Assembly: GCA_017541565.1 (NCBI GenBank)
Contig: JAFXYU010000035.1
Location: forward strand, 1 to 8,536
Source of the DNA: a bacterium
GTDB lineage: Bacteria > Cyanobacteriota > Vampirovibrionia > Gastranaerophilales > Gastranaerophilaceae
DNA length: 8,536 nucleotides
Reading direction: 5' to 3'
A program made the translations under genes and the position numbers. Below are positions 7,534 through 8,536 of the stretch, piece after piece. The notes below the pieces were generated by a model. The model was given only the letters and a program-made list of their open reading frames with translations, was not told the DNA's origin and ran no database searches. Position 1 is the first letter of the stretch. Each line of letters opens with the position of its first letter.

Positions 7534-7540
7534 AATAACA

Positions 7541-8536
7541 ATGGCTAAAAGTATTAATGAAAAAGAGACTACGGTTGTTTTGACCAAAATTAAAGATGAA
7601 AAAACAAAAAAGAAAGAATTAAGGATTAGAAAAGTTGTAATATTTACCGTTGTTTTGTTTGCAACACTAATTATCGGTTCTCTTTTTGCACTAAAAACTA
7701 CTAAATTTATATGTTTAGATGATTTATCTTCTGTTAATAAATCTGATACCGGTTTTATGATAATATCATCAATTCTTGTTATGCTTATGACACCTGCGTT
7801 GGCTTTATTTTACGGAGGAATGGTTCGTAAGAAAAATGTACTGGGTACAATTATGCAAAGTTTTGTGGCATTGGGTGTTGTTTCCGTTATTTGGTTTTTA
7901 TACGGATACTCTCTTGCTTTTGGAGGTGACGGAAACATAATCGGAAACTTAGACTTTGCTATGTTAAAAAACGTTTCTCTTGCTCCAAGTGAGGGTTTAA
8001 CAATACCGCACCAATTATTTTTCATATTTCAAATGATGTTTGCCTGCCTAACTCCTGCGCTTATAACAGGTGCTTTTGCAGAAAGATTCAAGTTCAAAAG
8101 TTACCTTTTATTTTTAATTTTATGGGTAACTCTTATTTATTGTCCTCTTGCTCACTGGGTTTGGGGCGGAGGCTGGATAAGCAAAATCGGCGGAATTGAC
8201 TTCGCAGGCGGATTGGTCGTCCATATTGCTTCAGGTGCTGCCGCACTTGCCTGCTGTATTATGCTCGGAAGCAGAAAGGGTTACAAGACAGAAAATATGC
8301 CGCCCCACAATTTAACCTTAACTTTTATCGGTTTGATGTTTCTTTGGGTAGGCTGGTTCGGGTTTAATGCGGGGAGTGCCTTATCGGCAGACGCATTAGC
8401 AACAACCGCATTTATAAATACTCAATTGGGTGCCGCTTCAGGACTTCTGGCTTGGCTGGGTGTTGAATACTTACACAGAGGAAAACCGACCGTATTGGGA
8501 GGGATGTCCGGAACTCTTGCAGGATTAGTCGGAATT
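7541..8536 (+). CDS. amtB: Ammonium transporter (Amt/AmtB family), 3' end outside window
   Basis: Trimeric inner-membrane channel/transporter for ammonium. The 332 codons visible reach about two thirds of the family's usual length. A charged, lysine-rich N-terminus (1-31) is followed by a hydrophobic segment (32-50), then the conserved core from about residue 71. Family motifs: ALFYGGMVRKKN (87-99), FQMMFACLTPALITGAFAER (163-182), HWVWGGGW (205-212), DFAGGLVVH (220-228) and WFGFNAGSA (272-280). By comparison with E. coli AmtB, the pore residues are all present: gate phenylalanines F167 and F275, recruitment-site W208 and S279, D220, and the first pore histidine H228. The second histidine lies beyond the window. 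It follows glnA on the same strand behind a hairpin, fitting joint ammonium uptake and assimilation. No glnB/glnK regulator gene is seen before the edge. The basic n-region is longer than a typical signal peptide's, so the first segment may be either a signal peptide or a retained anchor. Confidence 0.96.
   Translation, partial: MAKSINEKETTVVLTKIKDEKTKKKELRIRKVVIFTVVLFATLIIGSLFALKTTKFICLDDLSSVNKSDTGFMIISSILVMLMTPALALFYGGMVRKKNVLGTIMQSFVALGVVSVIWFLYGYSLAFGGDGNIIGNLDFAMLKNVSLAPSEGLTIPHQLFFIFQMMFACLTPALITGAFAERFKFKSYLLFLILWVTLIYCPLAHWVWGGGWISKIGGIDFAGGLVVHIASGAAALACCIMLGSRKGYKTENMPPHNLTLTFIGLMFLWVGWFGFNAGSALSADALATTAFINTQLGAASGLLAWLGVEYLHRGKPTVLGGMSGTLAGLVGI

Overview
The window looks like a low-G+C bacterial chromosome fragment with three protein genes and two AT-rich intergenic regions. 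Two of the genes run off the window ends. A likely source is a diderm, gut-type, low-G+C bacterium, for example a non-photosynthetic cyanobacterial relative (Gastranaerophilales/Melainabacteria). This is inference: an RTX-type protein implies an outer membrane and type I secretion, while the glutamine synthetase is of the GSI-alpha kind also found in Firmicutes. No rRNA or other taxonomic marker is present, so the assignment is tentative.

Layout. Positions 5688 down to 1 (minus strand) are one uninterrupted reading frame of 1896 codons that is still open at the left edge. It encodes a very large, acidic, Gly/Asn/Asp-rich RTX-like (haemolysin-type calcium-binding) protein. Its N-terminal third is built from three tandem 182-184-residue modules. 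Each module has four GGxGND-type motifs followed by a haemolysin-related beta domain. Further on are irregular RTX patches, two stretches without RTX motifs (about residues 599-756 and 1152-1235) and a denser nonapeptide array near the left edge. Positions 5689-6053 are a divergent, very AT-rich intergenic region carrying a promoter for each flanking gene and a perfect 9-bp inverted repeat. Positions 6054-7418 (plus) are a complete glnA. A hairpin terminator follows at 7465-7488. Positions 7541 to the right edge (plus) are the first 332 codons of an ammonium transporter gene of the Amt family.

How the genes fit together. glnA and the amt gene form a nitrogen-assimilation pair: the transporter brings in ammonium and glutamine synthetase fixes it onto glutamate. 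The hairpin between them may lower transcription of the downstream gene. The RTX gene is divergently transcribed from its own extended -10 promoter, and nothing in the sequence ties it functionally to nitrogen metabolism. I see no mobile element, CRISPR array, tRNA or toxin-antitoxin pair. The least ordinary object is the giant modular RTX-like protein. No clearly new multi-gene system is visible.
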